NCBI GenBank assembly: GCA_022825925.1
Contig: JAJDVW010000037.1
Location: 1 to 64,000 of the forward strand
DNA: 64,000 nucleotides
Origin: Pseudomonadales bacterium
Lineage (GTDB): Bacteria; Pseudomonadota; Gammaproteobacteria; Pseudomonadales; Azotimanducaceae
Reading direction: 5' to 3'
In this document: one piece after another, positions 56,164 through 64,000 of the stretch
How positions within the stretch are numbered: the first letter of the stretch is position 1
Layout: each line of letters begins with the position of its first letter
Notes under the pieces: generated by a model
Database searches by the model: none
What the model was told of the DNA's origin: nothing
The model's input: the letters and a program-made list of their open reading frames with translations, nothing else
Position numbers and translations under genes: made by a program

Positions 56164-58998
56164 TCATCCGAGCAGTGCGTCTTCCACGAGCTGTTGCTGG
56201 CGCTCGATGTGCTTGGCGAAGTATCCCGCCGCCGGGGAGGCGAACGCCACCCTCCCGGCGTACGTCAGGTACAGGTCCTGGTCGAGGCGCGTCAGCACGC
56301 GCCGCATGTGATGCTGGCTGGGATACCACGCGCCCTGGTTGGCCGGCTCTTCCTGGCACCAGATCGCGAGTTCCAGGTTGACGTAGGGGGCGATGACCTC
56401 TCCGAGTTCGGGCTCCGGGAACGGGTAAAGCTGCTCGATGCGGACGATGGCCACGCTGTCGAGACCCAGCTCGCGGCGCTTCGCGACCAGGTCGTAGTAG
56501 ACCTTCCCGCTGCACAGCACCAGGCGGTCCACGCGGCTCGGGTCGGGGACGGACGCGTCGGGGATCACCGGCTGAAAGCTGCCGTCCGAGAGGTCCTCGA
56601 GGGTCGACACCGCCTCCTTGTGCCGCAGCAGGCTCTTCGGCGTCAGCGCGACCAGCGGCTTGCGCAACGGCCGGATCACCTGGCGCCGCAGCATGTGGAA
56701 CATCTGCGCCGGGGTCGTCGGCACGCATACCTGCATGTTGTGCTGCGCGCAGAGCTGCAGGTAGCGCTCGAGGCGCGCGGACGAGTGCTCCGGTCCCTGG
56801 CCCTCGTAGCCGTGCGGCAGGAGCATCACCAGGCCGCAGAGCCGGTCCCACTTCGTCTCGCCGCTCGAGACGAACTGGTCGATCACCACCTGCGCGCCGT
56901 TGGCGAAGTCCCCGAACTGCGCCTCCCAGACGACGAGGGCGTTGGGCGTGGTCGTCGCGTAGCCGTACTCGAACGCGAGCACCGCCTCCTCGGACAGCAG
57001 CGAGTCGTAGATGTCGAAGGTCGGCGATTCCGCCAGGTGGTTGAGGGGGACGTGCCGCTTGCCGTCCTTCTGGTTGTAGACGGACGCGTGACGGTGCGAG
57101 AACGTGCCGACGCCGACGTCCTGCCCGGTCAGCCGCACGGGATGGTCCTCGTCGAGCAGCGTCGCGTACGCCATCATCTCGCCGAAGCCCCAGTTCACCG
57201 GGGCGGCCCCCGCCGCCATCCTGCGCCGGTCGTCGAAGATGCGCTGTACCTGGCGATGCAGCACGAAGCCCTCCGGCGTGCGGTTCGCGAGCTCCGCGAG
57301 TTCCTTCAGGCGGTTGCGGTCGAAGCGGGTGTCCGCCGGCGTGGTCCACTCGTGGCCCAGGTAGGGCCGCCAGTTCACGAACAGTTCGACGCTCGGCTCG
57401 TGCACGAGGCTCAGGGCGACGTGCTCCCCGGAGTCGAGCGCGTCCCGGTAGCGCTCGGTCGAGTCGTCCACCTCCGCCTGCGTCACGACGCCTTCGGCCA
57501 CCAGGCGGTCCGCGTAGATGGTGCGCGTCGTCGGGTGGGAGTGGATCGCGTGGTACATCAGCGGCTGCGTCTTCATCGGCTCCTCGGTTTCGTTGTGACC
57601 GCGGCGGCGGTAGCAGACGAGATCGATGACGACGTCCTTGCGGAACTGCATGCGGTAGTCGACGGCGAGCTGCGTGACGAACAGCACCGCTTCGGGATCG
57701 TCCGCGTTCACGTGGAAGATCGGAGCGCGCACCATCTTCGCGACTTCCGAGCAGTACTCGGTCGAGCGCGCGTCGTCGACGCGGTTCGTCGTGAAGCCGA
57801 TCTGGTTGTTCACGATGACGTGCAGCGTGCCGCCGGTGTGGTAGCCGCGGGTCTGGGACATCTGGAACGTCTCCATGACCACGCCCTGCCCCGCGAAGGC
57901 CGCGTCCCCGTGGATCACGACCGGGACCACCAGGCTGCCGGTGTAGTCGCGCCGCCGGTCCTGCCGCGCCCGCACGGAGCCCTCCACCACCGGCGAGACG
58001 ATCTCGAGGTGCGACGGGTTGAACGCGAGCGCGACGTGCATCTCGCCCCCCGGGGTCTCCACGTTGGACGAGAACCCCTGGTGGTACTTCACGTCGCCCA
58101 TCCCGGTGCCGACGACCCGCCCCTCGAACTCGTCGAACAGGTCGCCCGGGTCCTTGCCGAGGATGTTCACGAGCACGTTCAGCCGGCCGCGGTGGGCCAT
58201 GCCGATGACCGTCTCCACGACGCCGTGGGAGCCGGTGCGCTGCAGCATCTCGTGCAGCATGGGAATGAGGCTCTCCGCCCCTTCGAGCCCGAAACGCTTC
58301 GTGCCCGGATATCTCGCGTGCAGGTATTTCTCGAGGCCCTCGGCCGCGGTCAGGCGCCCGAGGATGCCGCGCCGCGTCTCCGCGCCGAACTGCGGACTCG
58401 AGCGCACGCTCTCCAGGCGTTGCCGCACCCACAACTGCTCCTCGGCGTCGGTGATGTGCATGTACTCCGCTGCCACCGGTCCGCAATAGGTCCGCTCCAG
58501 GGCGTCCACGATGCTGCGCAGCGGCGCCTGCCCTTCCTCGAAGAAGTGCGCGGTGCCGGTATGAAACCCCACGTCGAGGTCCGCATCGGTCAGGTGGTGG
58601 TAACCGAGGTCGAGTTCCGGGGCGGGGCGCCGTTCCCACATGCCGAGCGGGTCGAGCCGCGCGCGGCGGTGGCCGCGGTGGCGGTACGCGCTGATCAGCT
58701 CCAGCACGCGCACCTGCCGACGCTCGTGCTCCGAGCTGATCGCGGTGCTGACCCGTTCCGGGCGCGCCTTCAGGCGATTGCGCCCGAGCCTCTCGAAGTG
58801 CTCGACGATGGCGCCGTGGGGCACGTCGCCGGTCTGCACGCCCTCGACGCGGGGCAGCTTGTCGAAGTAGCTGCGCCATTCCTCGCCGATGGCGTTCGGG
58901 TCTTCCAGGAAGCGCTCGTAGATCGCCTCGACGTAGGCGGCGTTGCCCCCGGACAGGTGGCTGCTCCTGCGCATCCTGTCGAGAAAGGAATCTGTCAT
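56164..58998 (-). CDS. sucA: 2-oxoglutarate dehydrogenase E1
   Basis: [65 protein letters not shown] at 58998 (ORF track extends further upstream). Confidence 0.97.
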   Translation of the reverse strand: MTDSFLDRMRRSSHLSGGNAAYVEAIYERFLEDPNAIGEEWRSYFDKLPRVEGVQTGDVPHGAIVEHFERLGRNRLKARPERVSTAISSEHERRQVRVLELISAYRHRGHRRARLDPLGMWERRPAPELDLGYHHLTDADLDVGFHTGTAHFFEEGQAPLRSIVDALERTYCGPVAAEYMHITDAEEQLWVRQRLESVRSSPQFGAETRRGILGRLTAAEGLEKYLHARYPGTKRFGLEGAESLIPMLHEMLQRTGSHGVVETVIGMAHRGRLNVLVNILGKDPGDLFDEFEGRVVGTGMGDVKYHQGFSSNVETPGGEMHVALAFNPSHLEIVSPVVEGSVRARQDRRRDYTGSLVVPVVIHGDAAFAGQGVVMETFQMSQTRGYHTGGTLHVIVNNQIGFTTNRVDDARSTEYCSEVAKMVRAPIFHVNADDPEAVLFVTQLAVDYRMQFRKDVVIDLVCYRRRGHNETEEPMKTQPLMYHAIHSHPTTRTIYADRLVAEGVVTQAEVDDSTERYRDALDSGEHVALSLVHEPSVELFVNWRPYLGHEWTTPADTRFDRNRLKELAELANRTPEGFVLHRQVQRIFDDRRRMAAGAAPVNWGFGEMMAYATLLDEDHPVRLTGQDVGVGTFSHRHASVYNQKDGKRHVPLNHLAESPTFDIYDSLLSEEAVLAFEYGYATTTPNALVVWEAQFGDFANGAQVVIDQFVSSGETKWDRLCGLVMLLPHGYEGQGPEHSSARLERYLQLCAQHNMQVCVPTTPAQMFHMLRRQVIRPLRKPLVALTPKSLLRHKEAVSTLEDLSDGSFQPVIPDASVPDPSRVDRLVLCSGKVYYDLVAKRRELGLDSVAIVRIEQLYPFPEPELGEVIAPYVNLELAIWCQEEPANQGAWYPSQHHMRRVLTRLDQDLYLTYAGRVAFASPAAGYFAKHIERQQQLVEDALLG

Positions 58999-59053
58999 CC
59001 AGCTTGGCCTGAACTGAGCGCGGTCAAGGCTACCAAAAGAGCCGGGACGAGCG

Positions 59054-60316
59054 TTGACGCCGGAATCCCTGCTGCGTAGGCTCCGGCGCACCGGGGTGGC
59101 AGCCTCAGAATTCGAGGCTGGTTCACCCCACTCTCGTGGGAAGCGCCCGCCCTTGGCAACGGAAACCGATCGTCCGGAAACACAATCCGAGACCGTTGCG
59201 ACTCCCGAGACACCCACCGGCATGGACGAGGTGACGCCGCGATACCGCGATCTTTTCGGCGTGACCGCCCCCCCGCCTCGCCACGACGTCTCGCCTCTGC
59301 GGGAGGGATCGTTTGAACTTGACCTTGAAGCCCCCCCGCCCCCGGAGACGCCCTTCAGGCGAATCGATGACAAGGGGCACCGGCTCGGTTCGATCTCAGA
59401 TTCACTCCTCGTTTGCGGCGACGCGCAGCGCTCGCTCCGGCGGCTACCCGACGAGTCCGTGCAGACGGTGGTCACGTCTCCTCCCTATTGGTCGTTACGC
59501 GACTACCGCGTGCCCGACCAGACGGGACGTGACGAATCTCTCCAGACCTATGTTCGGCGCATCGTCGAAGCCCTGGACGAGCTCAGGCGTGTGCTGCGCC
59601 CGGATGGGACCGTTTGGCTGAACGTCGGGGACTCCTATACCTCCGGCAATCGTCGCTACCGAGCCCCTGACCGCAAGAACCGTGCCCGTGCGATGCACGT
59701 TCGCCCAACCACTCCGGCGGGACTGAAACCGAAGGATTTGATTGGCGTCCCCTGGCGTCTCGCCTTCGCTCTGCAGGATGCGGGCTGGTGGCTGCGCTCC
59801 GAGGTCATCTGGCACAAGCCCAACGCCCATCCCGAATCAGTGGGCGACCGCCCCACCAAGGCCCACGAAACCATCTTCCTCCTGTCGAAGGCGCAGAGCT
59901 ACTATTACGACATTGATGCGCTACGAGGCCCAAACGGTCGTCGTCTGAGAGATGTTTGGGAGATCGCAACGGAACCGCTGAAGCGCGGGGAGAGCGTCCC
60001 GGACGATCATCCGGCAATGATGCCCTTGTCCCTGGCCCGCCGATGCGTCGCAATCACCAGCCGGCCGGACGGCGTTGTCCTCGATCCCTATGCTGGCTCC
60101 GGCACTACCCTGCTCGCCGCGAAACAACTGGGACGTCGCTGGGTGGGAATCGAGCTCAATCCCGAGTTCGTCGACATGATCGCGCGTCGGATCGCCCTGC
60201 CAAGCTCACCGAGGCCGCTTGGATCCAAGACGCCCGCAGGGCAAGCGACCGTAGACACCACACGCTGCAACTCTTCCGAGAATATCGGCGGGCCGTGGGC
60301 GCCATCGTCATGCTGA
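59054..60316 (+). CDS. Site-specific DNA methyltransferase (SPPYW type, probably N4-cytosine)
   Basis: Motif IV TSPPYWSLRDY followed by motif I-like DPYAGSGTTLLAAKQLGRRWVGIELNPEFVDMI; actual start may be the ATG near 59222 (MDEVTPRYRDLFGV). Confidence 0.88.
   Translation: MTPESLLRRLRRTGVAASEFEAGSPHSRGKRPPLATETDRPETQSETVATPETPTGMDEVTPRYRDLFGVTAPPPRHDVSPLREGSFELDLEAPPPPETPFRRIDDKGHRLGSISDSLLVCGDAQRSLRRLPDESVQTVVTSPPYWSLRDYRVPDQTGRDESLQTYVRRIVEALDELRRVLRPDGTVWLNVGDSYTSGNRRYRAPDRKNRARAMHVRPTTPAGLKPKDLIGVPWRLAFALQDAGWWLRSEVIWHKPNAHPESVGDRPTKAHETIFLLSKAQSYYYDIDALRGPNGRRLRDVWEIATEPLKRGESVPDDHPAMMPLSLARRCVAITSRPDGVVLDPYAGSGTTLLAAKQLGRRWVGIELNPEFVDMIARRIALPSSPRPLGSKTPAGQATVDTTRCNSSENIGGPWAPSSC
59100..59120. 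promoter_or_regulatory. Inverted repeat near the methyltransferase 5' end
   Basis: CAGCCTC-AGAATTC-GAGGCTG, 7-bp perfect arms. Confidence 0.45.
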
Positions 60317-60567
60317 GGGCCTTTCGGGATGGCGACAACGAAACCCCGAAGCGCTACCAGTTGCTCGAAGTGCCCGTCAGCATCTTCTCGTCGATCCAGC
60401 ATGCCCCACTCAGCGAGTTCAGGAATGACGCTCCCGTAATACCCTGCCGGGCGGCCGACGGCACGTTACTGGCGCGTGTTGCCCTTGATCGCTCCGACGC
60501 GAAAGTGACGGTTCGCAGCATCCGGCTGGCGTCGTGCATCCTGCATGCCGAGTGGATCCGACCGTAG
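60205..60567 (+). pseudogene. Possible C-terminal fragment of the cognate restriction endonuclease
   Basis: In the frame of ORF 59956..60567: KLTEAAWIQDARRASDRRHHTLQLFREYRRAVGAIVMLRAFRDG...YQLLEVPVSIFSSIQ...LARVALDRSDAKVTVRSIRLASCILHAEWIRP. Reads as coherent protein, overlaps the methyltransferase end out of frame, no N-terminal half. Confidence 0.4.
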
Positions 60568-60717
60568 CCAATCGCGTGCCCGCGTGACTTCACGGAGGCC
60601 GCCCGGCACCGCGTGCCCCTGGTGAAGCCACCTCTGCCGGTCGTCCAAGCCAGCGACCGTGCGAGTGCCGATCATGCGGCCACCGCGCACGCGGCAAGGC
60701 GGTCGCCGGCGCGCAGA

Positions 60718-61422
60718 TCAGGTCCCGTGGGTGACGAGCATCGCCTTGATCTTGCCGATCGCCCGGGTCGGGTTGAGGTCTCTCGGACAGACGCTGGTGC
60801 AGTTCATGATGCCGCGGCAGCGGAACACGCTGAAGGGGTCCTCGAGGTCCGAGAGGCGCTCCTCCGTCGCCGTGTCCCGGCTGTCGGCGAGGAAGCGGTA
60901 CGCCTGCAGCAGGCCCGCCGGCCCGACGAACTTGTCCGGGTTCCACCAGAAGGAGGGGCAGGAGGTGGTGCAGCAGGCGCAGAGGATGCACTCGTAGAGG
61001 CCGTCGAGCTTCTCGCGGTCCTCCGGCGACTGGAGCCGTTCCTGGGCGGGCGGCGCCGCGTCGTTGATCAGCCACGGCTTCACCTTCTCGTACTGCTGGT
61101 AGAACTGGGTCATGTCCACCACGAGGTCGCGGATCACGGGCAGTCCCGGCAGGGGACGCAGTTCGAGCTTGCCCCTCGGGGCGGCCTCGGACAGCGGCGT
61201 GATGCACGCGAGGCCGTTCTTCCCGTTCATGTTGATGCCGTCCGAACCGCAGACCCCTTCCCGGCAGGAACGGCGGAACGACAGGCTCGGGTCCTCGGCC
61301 TTCAGCATCTCGAGGACGTCGAGCACCATCAAGTCGCTGCCCTCCGGCACTTCGACGCTCGTGTGCTGCATGTGCGGCTTGACGTCCCGGTCCGGGTCGT
61401 ATCGGTAGAGGCTGACCTGCAT
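60718..61422 (-). CDS. sdhB: Succinate dehydrogenase iron-sulfur subunit
   Basis: CREGVCGSDGINMNGKNGLAC; CILCACCTTSCPSFWWN; CRGIMNCTSVCPRDLNP. Confidence 0.98.
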   Translation of the reverse strand: MQVSLYRYDPDRDVKPHMQHTSVEVPEGSDLMVLDVLEMLKAEDPSLSFRRSCREGVCGSDGINMNGKNGLACITPLSEAAPRGKLELRPLPGLPVIRDLVVDMTQFYQQYEKVKPWLINDAAPPAQERLQSPEDREKLDGLYECILCACCTTSCPSFWWNPDKFVGPAGLLQAYRFLADSRDTATEERLSDLEDPFSVFRCRGIMNCTSVCPRDLNPTRAIGKIKAMLVTHGT

Positions 61423-61431
61423 GGGGATCTC

Positions 61432-63201
61432 CTAGTAGCTCCGTTCCGCCGGCTGGAAGGTCGGCACGGTCTTCGGCTCGAAGTTCACCGCCCGCTTGCC
61501 GACGCGCTGCCCCTCGGCGAAGTACAGCGAGTGGCACAGCCACGCGTCGTCGTCGCGGTCCTGGTAGTCCTCACGTGCGTGCGCGCCGCGCGTCTCCTTC
61601 CTCGCCAGGGCGACGACCGCGGTCGCCTCCGCGACCTCGAGGAGGTTGTCGAGCTCGAGCGCCTCGACCCGGGCCGTGTTGAATGCCGTGCTCTTGTCGG
61701 CGAGGTGCGCGGCCCCGATCCGCTCGCGGAGGTCGGCGAGCAGCTTGCGGCCTTCCTCCATGTGGGACTCCGTGCGGAACACGCCGAAGTTGATCTGCAT
61801 CACGTTCTGCAGTTCCTTCCTGAGCGCGGCGACGCCCTCTCCGCCCGTCGACCCCTCCCAGCGCGCGAGCCGCGCCCCGGCGGCCTCCAGGTCGCTCTCG
61901 GACGCGGCGCGGTAGCTCACCCCCTGCCGCATGACCTCCTCGATGTGCACGCCGGCGGCGCGGCCGAACACGACGAGGTCGAGCAGCGAGTTCCCGCCCA
62001 GCCGGTTCGCCCCGTGCACGGAGACGCAGGCGGCCTCGCCCACGGCGTAGAGCCCGTCCACGGCATTGTCGCCGCCCTCTCCATCCTGGGTCAGCGCCTG
62101 TCCGCTCACGCGCGTCGCGATGCCGCCCATCATGTAGTGGCAGGTCGGCACGACCGGGATGGGAGTGTGCACGGGATCGACGTGGGCGAAGGTGCGCGAG
62201 AGTTCGAGGATGCCGGGCAGGCGGCTGTTCAGGACCTCCGCGCCGAGGTGGTCGAGTTTCAGCATCAGGTGGTCGGCGTCGGGCCCGCAGCCGCGGCCCT
62301 CGAGGATCTCCAGGATCATCGAACGCGCCACCACGTCCCGGCCGGCGAGGTCCTTCGCGTTCGGCGCGTAGCGTTCCATGAACCGTTCGCCGTCCCGGTT
62401 GACGAGGTAGCCGCCCTCGCCCCGGCACCCTTCGGTCACCAACACGCCGGCGCCGTGGATGCCCGTCGGATGGAACTGCCACATCTCGATGTCCTGCACC
62501 GGGACGCCGGCGCGCAGGGCCATGCCGATGCCGTCGCCGGTGTTGATGTGGGCGTTCGTGGTGCTCGCATAGATCCGTCCGGCGCCGCCCGTCGCGAGCA
62601 CCGTGGCGCGCGACTGCACGAAGACCGTCTCCCCCGTCTCGATGCCGATGGCGATGACGCCGACGACCGCGCCGTCCGCGTTCGTGACGAGGTCCACGGC
62701 GAACCACTCCGACAGGAAGACGGTCCCGGCGCGCAGGTTCGACTGGTAGAGCGTGTGCAGCAGCGCGTGGCCCGTCCGGTCCGCCGCCGCGCACGTGCGG
62801 GCCGCCTGCCCGCCGCGCCCGTAGTCCTTGGACTGGCCGCCGAAGGGCCGCTGGTAGATGCGGCCGTCCTCGTTGCGCGAGAACGGCAGGCCCATGTGCT
62901 CGAGTTCGTAGACCGCCTGGGGCCCGGTCGAGCACATGAACTCGATCGCGTCCTGGTCGCCGATGTAGTCCGATCCCTTGACGGTGTCGTACATGTGCCA
63001 GCGCCAGTCATCGTCCGGGTCCTCGCTGCCGATGGCGCAGGTGATGCCGCCCTGCGCGGATACCGTGTGCGAACGCGTCGGGAAGACCTTCGAGAGCACC
63101 GCCGTGCGCAGGCCCGACTGCGCGAGCTGCAGCCCCGCGCGCATGCCGGCGCCGCCGCCGCCGACAATGACGCCGTCGAACTCCATCGTGCGCATGGCCA
63201 T
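61432..63201 (-). CDS. sdhA: Succinate dehydrogenase flavoprotein subunit
   Basis: [62 protein letters not shown]. Confidence 0.98.
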   Translation of the reverse strand: MAMRTMEFDGVIVGGGGAGMRAGLQLAQSGLRTAVLSKVFPTRSHTVSAQGGITCAIGSEDPDDDWRWHMYDTVKGSDYIGDQDAIEFMCSTGPQAVYELEHMGLPFSRNEDGRIYQRPFGGQSKDYGRGGQAARTCAAADRTGHALLHTLYQSNLRAGTVFLSEWFAVDLVTNADGAVVGVIAIGIETGETVFVQSRATVLATGGAGRIYASTTNAHINTGDGIGMALRAGVPVQDIEMWQFHPTGIHGAGVLVTEGCRGEGGYLVNRDGERFMERYAPNAKDLAGRDVVARSMILEILEGRGCGPDADHLMLKLDHLGAEVLNSRLPGILELSRTFAHVDPVHTPIPVVPTCHYMMGGIATRVSGQALTQDGEGGDNAVDGLYAVGEAACVSVHGANRLGGNSLLDLVVFGRAAGVHIEEVMRQGVSYRAASESDLEAAGARLARWEGSTGGEGVAALRKELQNVMQINFGVFRTESHMEEGRKLLADLRERIGAAHLADKSTAFNTARVEALELDNLLEVAEATAVVALARKETRGAHAREDYQDRDDDAWLCHSLYFAEGQRVGKRAVNFEPKTVPTFQPAERSY

Positions 63202-63572
63202 CAGGAGGCGCCCCAGATGACCGACAGGGCCCAGATCAGGTACAGGAACAGGAGCGCCGCCGTCGCGCCCTGGTAGGCCAGCCGCACCACCGTCGAGGCG
63301 CGCCCGAAGTAATGCGGCCGGAGGTAGTCGGTCCCCACCGTCCACATGCCGATCCAGGCGTGCGCCACCAGGGCGCCCACGGAAAGCGTCGCGAAGACGA
63401 CCATCGGCGTCGACGAGAACCAGGCCGCGAACGCCGCGTGGCCGCCCTCCGGGTTGACCGCGAACCAGCCGCCCACGCACAGCCCGAACGCGCCGAGCAC
63501 CACGGCGGACACGCGCTGCAGGACGAAGTCGGACAGCCCGCTGCGCCCGAAGCTCGTGACGTTCGTTACCAC
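63201..63572 (-). CDS. sdhD: Succinate dehydrogenase membrane anchor subunit
   Basis: [19 protein letters not shown]...[16 protein letters not shown]; three TM helices. Confidence 0.93.
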   Translation of the reverse strand: MVTNVTSFGRSGLSDFVLQRVSAVVLGAFGLCVGGWFAVNPEGGHAAFAAWFSSTPMVVFATLSVGALVAHAWIGMWTVGTDYLRPHYFGRASTVVRLAYQGATAALLFLYLIWALSVIWGAS

Positions 63573-63937
63573 AGCCAGACTCCCGTCGCCGCGGCCGCGA
63601 GGAACGAGAGGCCCAGGGTCGTCCAGGCGCCGCGCCGCGCGCCGGCGAGGGAGTCGCCCACGTGGAAGTCGAGGAGCAGGTGGCGGATTCCGGCGATGAA
63701 GTGGTAGGCGAGCGCCGCCAGTGTGACCCAGAGGGCGAACTTGCCGAGCCCCGTTTCGATGAGCGCCGCAGCCTGGGCATAGCCCGCCTCGGAGTCGAGC
63801 GCGAGGTCCAGGAGATAGAGCAGGTACGCCGTGCCGGCGAACAGGGCGGCCCCGGTGATACGGTGCGTGATGGATGCCACGGCCGTTACCGGAAGATAGC
63901 TCGTCGGTGCGATTTCGACGGGGCGTTCCGAGGTCAT
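63566..63937 (-). CDS. sdhC: Succinate dehydrogenase cytochrome b556 subunit
   Basis: [24 protein letters not shown]...[20 protein letters not shown] heme-binding region. Confidence 0.95.
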   Translation of the reverse strand: MTSERPVEIAPTSYLPVTAVASITHRITGAALFAGTAYLLYLLDLALDSEAGYAQAAALIETGLGKFALWVTLAALAYHFIAGIRHLLLDFHVGDSLAGARRGAWTTLGLSFLAAAATGVWLW

Positions 63938-64000
63938 CTGCCCGCTGGGTCCGTGATACGGCGGCGATGGTATGCGACGCCCGAGCGGCTGACAAACGCG

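Noticed and set aside
60466-60690. 74-aa minus-strand ORF overlapping the endonuclease remnant
   Set aside because: No recognisable domain and overlaps a better-supported frame

Overview
64 kb of a GC-rich, gene-dense proteobacterial chromosome. The gene order (tig-clpP-clpX-lon-hup-ppiD; leuCDB-fimV-truA-trpFBA-folC-dedD-cvpA-purF; sdhCDAB-sucAB-lpd-sucCD) is gammaproteobacterial. Most of it is housekeeping: amino-acid biosynthesis (aroG-type DAHP synthase, metH, trp, leu, aroC), sulfite reduction, proteostasis and the TCA operon, plus three tRNAs (His, Arg, Pro). There is no rRNA, CRISPR array or intact prophage. The most notable observations are: (1) a probable transcription attenuator upstream of the DAHP synthase gene, with a 31-aa leader peptide containing Tyr-Trp-Phe-Ala-Tyr followed by a perfect hairpin and a U-tract terminator; (2) a recurring pattern of unrelated short tandem repeats (units of 8-15 bp, 2-7 copies) in the spacers just upstream of start codons or between operon genes, most strikingly seven 15-bp units abutting the cysI ATG; (3) an SPPYW-type DNA methyltransferase, with what looks like a truncated endonuclease remnant, inserted between sucA and sdhB; (4) a decayed REP-associated transposase remnant in the only large gene-poor gap; (5) low-complexity insertions in trigger factor, ClpX and HtpG. 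All calls come from reading the sequence and ORF translations; no searches or folding programs were run.
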